Shown: piece by piece, positions 61,244 to 64,000 of the stretch
Layout: each line of letters opens with the position of its first letter
How positions within the stretch are numbered: the stretch's first letter is position 1
Assembly: GCA_037128705.1 (NCBI GenBank)
Contig: JBAXVX010000014.1
Span: 30,365-94,364, forward strand
DNA length: 64,000 bases
Source: CAIVAT01 sp037128705
GTDB taxonomy: Bacteria > Bacteroidota > Bacteroidia > Bacteroidales > FEN-979
Reading direction: 5' to 3'
Made by a program: the position numbers and the translations under genes
Notes under the pieces: model-generated
Told to the model about the DNA's origin: nothing
What the model saw: the letters and a program-made list of their open reading frames with translations, nothing else
Databases searched by the model: none

Positions 61244-63832
61244 TTACCTCCTGATGGTCAGTTTCCTGACCGCAACCCCGCCCTCCGTTTTGATTTTCAC
61301 GATATAAATTCCGGATGAAACAAAAGAAAGATCAATGGAATATTCCGATTGTCCGGTTCCATTCACGATGACCAAAGATTTCCCGGTGCAATCAAACACC
61401 GAAATTTCCCTGATCAGCTCAGCCCCGGTGCCACCGGAAACTTTGATCCATCCCTGCGACGGGTTGGGAAAAATCCGTATATTCCGCATGTCACCTTCTG
61501 CCATGCCCACCGCCGGAATGCGGTCAATCTGGATGTCGTCGATGCATACCCCGAAACCAAACCGGGCATTCCCCTCGAAGGCCAGCTGATACTCACTTGA
61601 AACAACCGGAAGCGCGATGGTCTGTTGGGTCCAGGAGCTCACCGACTGGGTATAGTTTTGCAGCAGAACCCATGGATCCGCCGGACTGGTGCGGTAAAAC
61701 ACCGCAAGTTCATCCTGCCGGCTTCCAAGTTTCTGCATGAACAACCAGAACTTCATTTCAAGGGCAGGAAAACCTGTCAGATCCATGATCGGCAGGATCA
61801 GTTTATTCTTGTCTGATGCGGCTGATTCATCCTTGAACACTGCGTTGCGTATCCCTGAACGTGCTGTCGCCGGATACCCGTACAACGGGCCGGGACAATT
61901 TCCCTGGCAAAATGACCACGCAGGGCTCGTATTTTCCTCTGACCAGCAATCGGGATTTGTCTCACTGTCTTCAAACCCTTCAGTGAATGGGAGGCTGGTT
62001 ATACTCTCGCAGAATGTCACGCCATCGCTCACCACCCCGGCCGAATAGGTGTTCCCGGCCAGTACCGACCAGGCCTGGTAATAGTAATGCGTATTGCCTG
62101 AAAGAGCGGTATGATCGAAGGCAACAGCCGATCCGCTGTAAATGACATGGCCACCGCCTGTAATGGTACTTCCCGGGGTGTAAGCTATACCACCTGCCGG
62201 GACGCCAAACTGTTCGATGGTATCGTATGCGATCATGACATTATTGCCTGCAGGATTTTTCTGCCAGCTCAGGCTGATGGTTGATTTACTGACTGGCTGT
62301 GCCGAAAAATCAACAGGATTGTTTGGGTCGACGATATTCACCGTGAAGGAAATGGTGGTATCGGCCGTGGTCACCTCCGAAATGTCCAACCCTCCCTTAG
62401 TACCATTCTGGAGAAAGGAGCTTGGACTGGTAAAATCGTTGATTTCAGTCCTGGAGGTTCCACCCACAAAATTGGCGATCCCCGGAGAACCATTTACCGT
62501 GGGGGTTCCCCCCGGCCGGTAAATATAAACTTCATCGGGCGGACCATCGGCATTTCCTCCAACGGAAGGATCGATCCGGTATACCAGCAATCCGGAACCC
62601 GGAATGGCTGATTCGTAAGTGCCTGTCTTTTTCCGGTACTCCATCACAAAAAACTCGGAGGAGGAATAGGGTGAGGCAATCCTGTAACAGTTGTTTGTCG
62701 CCGAGGTTAAGGGGTGCAGGGTGTAGGTTCCCGAGGTGGTGATCTCCGGGATGGTATTGATCCATGAATGACCCGAATACATCCATTTCATGTAGGCGCC
62801 CATGTGACCGGTGCCGCTTTCCATCAGATCCCAGGCCCCGACAGGCACCAGCCCGTCGTAGGAATAATGATAAAGGTCGGGCGATCCCAGTGCATGGAAC
62901 ATTTCATGACATAAAGTCTGAACATCGCACTGTGTTTCGGGTTCAAAGGTGTAATCATAGGCACGCTTGCCATTGATATAAACATTATAGGTATAGAGCA
63001 CCCACCGGTGAGCCCAGAGCAACTCGGCCCAGGCACCGTTCCCTCCCCTTATAATAAAATTGAGGTTGTCGACATGGCCGTCATTGTCGCCGTCAATATT
63101 CAAATTGGTTGGTACCGGCGAATTTGCATTGACCCAGGTAATTGCATCCTTCAGGAGGGTATGCTCCCTTTGTGTCGACTGGGAACCGGTATACCCGTTG
63201 GGATTGGTCACTGCATTGTAGGGTTCGAAATAACTCCTGTCGTGTGAATCCTGGTAGGAGTAATTGGTCGTCATTTCACACGTGGGATAATGGGTGGTAC
63301 TGATGGTCAGGGAGGTATAGGAAACTTCGGTGAAGTAGGATTGCAGCGAGTTTCCGGGGACAAGGTTAAATTTGTTGTCGTAAACCTGGCGTGTGGTGGT
63401 GAATTCGGTGTCATCATTGAAGCGGATATAGATCGCAATGTTGTTCATCGTTCCCGAATGAGGCGCCCTGACCGACTTATCTACATTTTCGGCACGATAC
63501 GCTCTGCGCTGGTTATATTTTGCCTGAGAAATTTTCACCCATTTTGTCATACCCTCTTTAGAAGGATCGGATTTTCCAACCAGCAGTGCCGACGGCACCA
63601 CATTGTCACCGCTGGTAACACCATAATAGTAATATCCGTCATCGCCCTGGATGATCGTATACCCATCCTTATCATGCAGCCAGTTGAAGAATTCATCACC
63701 CGAAACAAAACAGGCGATCGATTTTCCGTCAGGCTGCTTAATGGTATAGGGAAGGAACCGGTAATTGGCCGCCCCGGCAAGAAACACATTGATCATCAAA
63801 ACGGCAAAGAGAAGTACGAATTTCGATTTCAT
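61244..63832 (-). CDS. M6-family metalloprotease with T9SS sorting domain
   Basis: 862 residues. Signal peptide at 1-21; M6 protease domain to about 480 with zinc motif HEMFH (309-313, in LCHEMFHALGSPDLYHY) and the downstream VGAWDLMESG turn. Then a fibronectin-III-like region (about 515-600), a MAM/lectin-like jelly-roll region with Cys pairs (WSFCQGNCPGPL), and a C-terminal T9SS type A domain (IFPNPSQGWIKVSGG ... SSGIYIVKIKTEGG). A secreted surface or extracellular protease, as immune-inhibitor-A-type enzymes are. Confidence 0.92.
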   Translation of the reverse strand: MKSKFVLLFAVLMINVFLAGAANYRFLPYTIKQPDGKSIACFVSGDEFFNWLHDKDGYTIIQGDDGYYYYGVTSGDNVVPSALLVGKSDPSKEGMTKWVKISQAKYNQRRAYRAENVDKSVRAPHSGTMNNIAIYIRFNDDTEFTTTRQVYDNKFNLVPGNSLQSYFTEVSYTSLTISTTHYPTCEMTTNYSYQDSHDRSYFEPYNAVTNPNGYTGSQSTQREHTLLKDAITWVNANSPVPTNLNIDGDNDGHVDNLNFIIRGGNGAWAELLWAHRWVLYTYNVYINGKRAYDYTFEPETQCDVQTLCHEMFHALGSPDLYHYSYDGLVPVGAWDLMESGTGHMGAYMKWMYSGHSWINTIPEITTSGTYTLHPLTSATNNCYRIASPYSSSEFFVMEYRKKTGTYESAIPGSGLLVYRIDPSVGGNADGPPDEVYIYRPGGTPTVNGSPGIANFVGGTSRTEINDFTSPSSFLQNGTKGGLDISEVTTADTTISFTVNIVDPNNPVDFSAQPVSKSTISLSWQKNPAGNNVMIAYDTIEQFGVPAGGIAYTPGSTITGGGHVIYSGSAVAFDHTALSGNTHYYYQAWSVLAGNTYSAGVVSDGVTFCESITSLPFTEGFEDSETNPDCWSEENTSPAWSFCQGNCPGPLYGYPATARSGIRNAVFKDESAASDKNKLILPIMDLTGFPALEMKFWLFMQKLGSRQDELAVFYRTSPADPWVLLQNYTQSVSSWTQQTIALPVVSSEYQLAFEGNARFGFGVCIDDIQIDRIPAVGMAEGDMRNIRIFPNPSQGWIKVSGGTGAELIREISVFDCTGKSLVIVNGTGQSEYSIDLSFVSSGIYIVKIKTEGGVAVRKLTIRR

Positions 63833-63919
63833 AAGTATCAGGTATTATCAGAATAAAAAAGGAGACAAAGTGAAAATATCATGGAAATGGGAGGGATGTT
63901 TATCAGGAATAGTTCATTG

Positions 63920-63927
63920 CAAAGGTA
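63920..63927 (-). promoter_or_regulatory. TAnnTTTG -7 box before the M6 protease gene
   Basis: TACCTTTG on the minus strand, 87 nt before the ATG at 63832. No good -33 box; a second box, TAACTTTG, lies further upstream at 63975-63968. The rest of the 168-bp end of the window holds no recognisable gene. Confidence 0.4.
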
Positions 63928-64000
63928 AAAATGTTCTTTTACATTGAGTCTGTTCATTAAAGTGTGTCAAAGTTAAATCAATAAAACTAAATAACTTTGA

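Overview
The window looks like chromosome of a non-phototrophic Bacteroidota bacterium, probably Bacteroidia or Bacteroidales-like. The evidence is several secreted proteins ending in type IX secretion (T9SS) sorting domains, a TonB receptor/DUF4249 lipoprotein pair, a DUF5606 protein, a Bacteroidetes-type DPP III with HECLGH, a folP-cdaA pair, and TAnnTTTG -7 promoter boxes before many transcription units. No rRNA, tRNA, insertion sequence, prophage or CRISPR array was found. No gap without a gene exceeds about 170 bp.

Layout. (1) 1-10268, minus strand: DoxX-like protein, orphan DppB-type permease, tpiA, prmA, a 1509-residue secreted protein, plsY, and dnaN cut by the window edge. (2) 10351-16257: folP-cdaA, then a TPR lipoprotein-def-ruvX operon on the minus strand, then dapD, a GT9 glycosyltransferase and a TsaC-type enzyme. 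(3) 16275-23181: TonB receptor with DUF4249 partner, alpha/beta hydrolase, Omp28-type T9SS protein. (4) 23333-31693: purB, glycosyltransferase, DUF5606 protein, pyrK-pyrD, a large BNR-repeat T9SS protein, murB. (5) 31844-35126: two glycosyltransferases and a tandem universal stress protein. (6) 35130-48978, one long minus-strand run: gcvT, four secreted proteins of unknown function including a leucine-rich-repeat protein, comB, DPP III, M23 peptidase, guaA, and a LysM/periplasmic-binding protein. (7) 49145-55538: nucleotide-sugar dehydratase, miaA, two ABC-F ATPases. (8) 55574-63832, minus strand: glycerol dehydrogenase-like enzyme, a protein resembling a bilin reductase fused to a PCP_red-like domain, a T9SS protein, a pentapeptide-repeat protein, a 27-residue membrane peptide, an OmpA protein, a nucleotide-sugar-epimerase-like protein and an M6 metalloprotease.

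Most of the window is housekeeping metabolism, envelope biogenesis and surface proteins. Three things stand out. First, 14 arrays of 7- or 8-bp tandem units lie between genes, 13 of them at the 3' end of a gene; in six genes the array itself supplies the stop codon. Second, the gene at 56747-57655 resembles a ferredoxin-dependent bilin reductase joined to a PCP_red-like domain, with no sign of phototrophy nearby. Third, an uncharacterised operon at 42803-47746 encodes four exported proteins, three of which seem to share an N-terminal domain.
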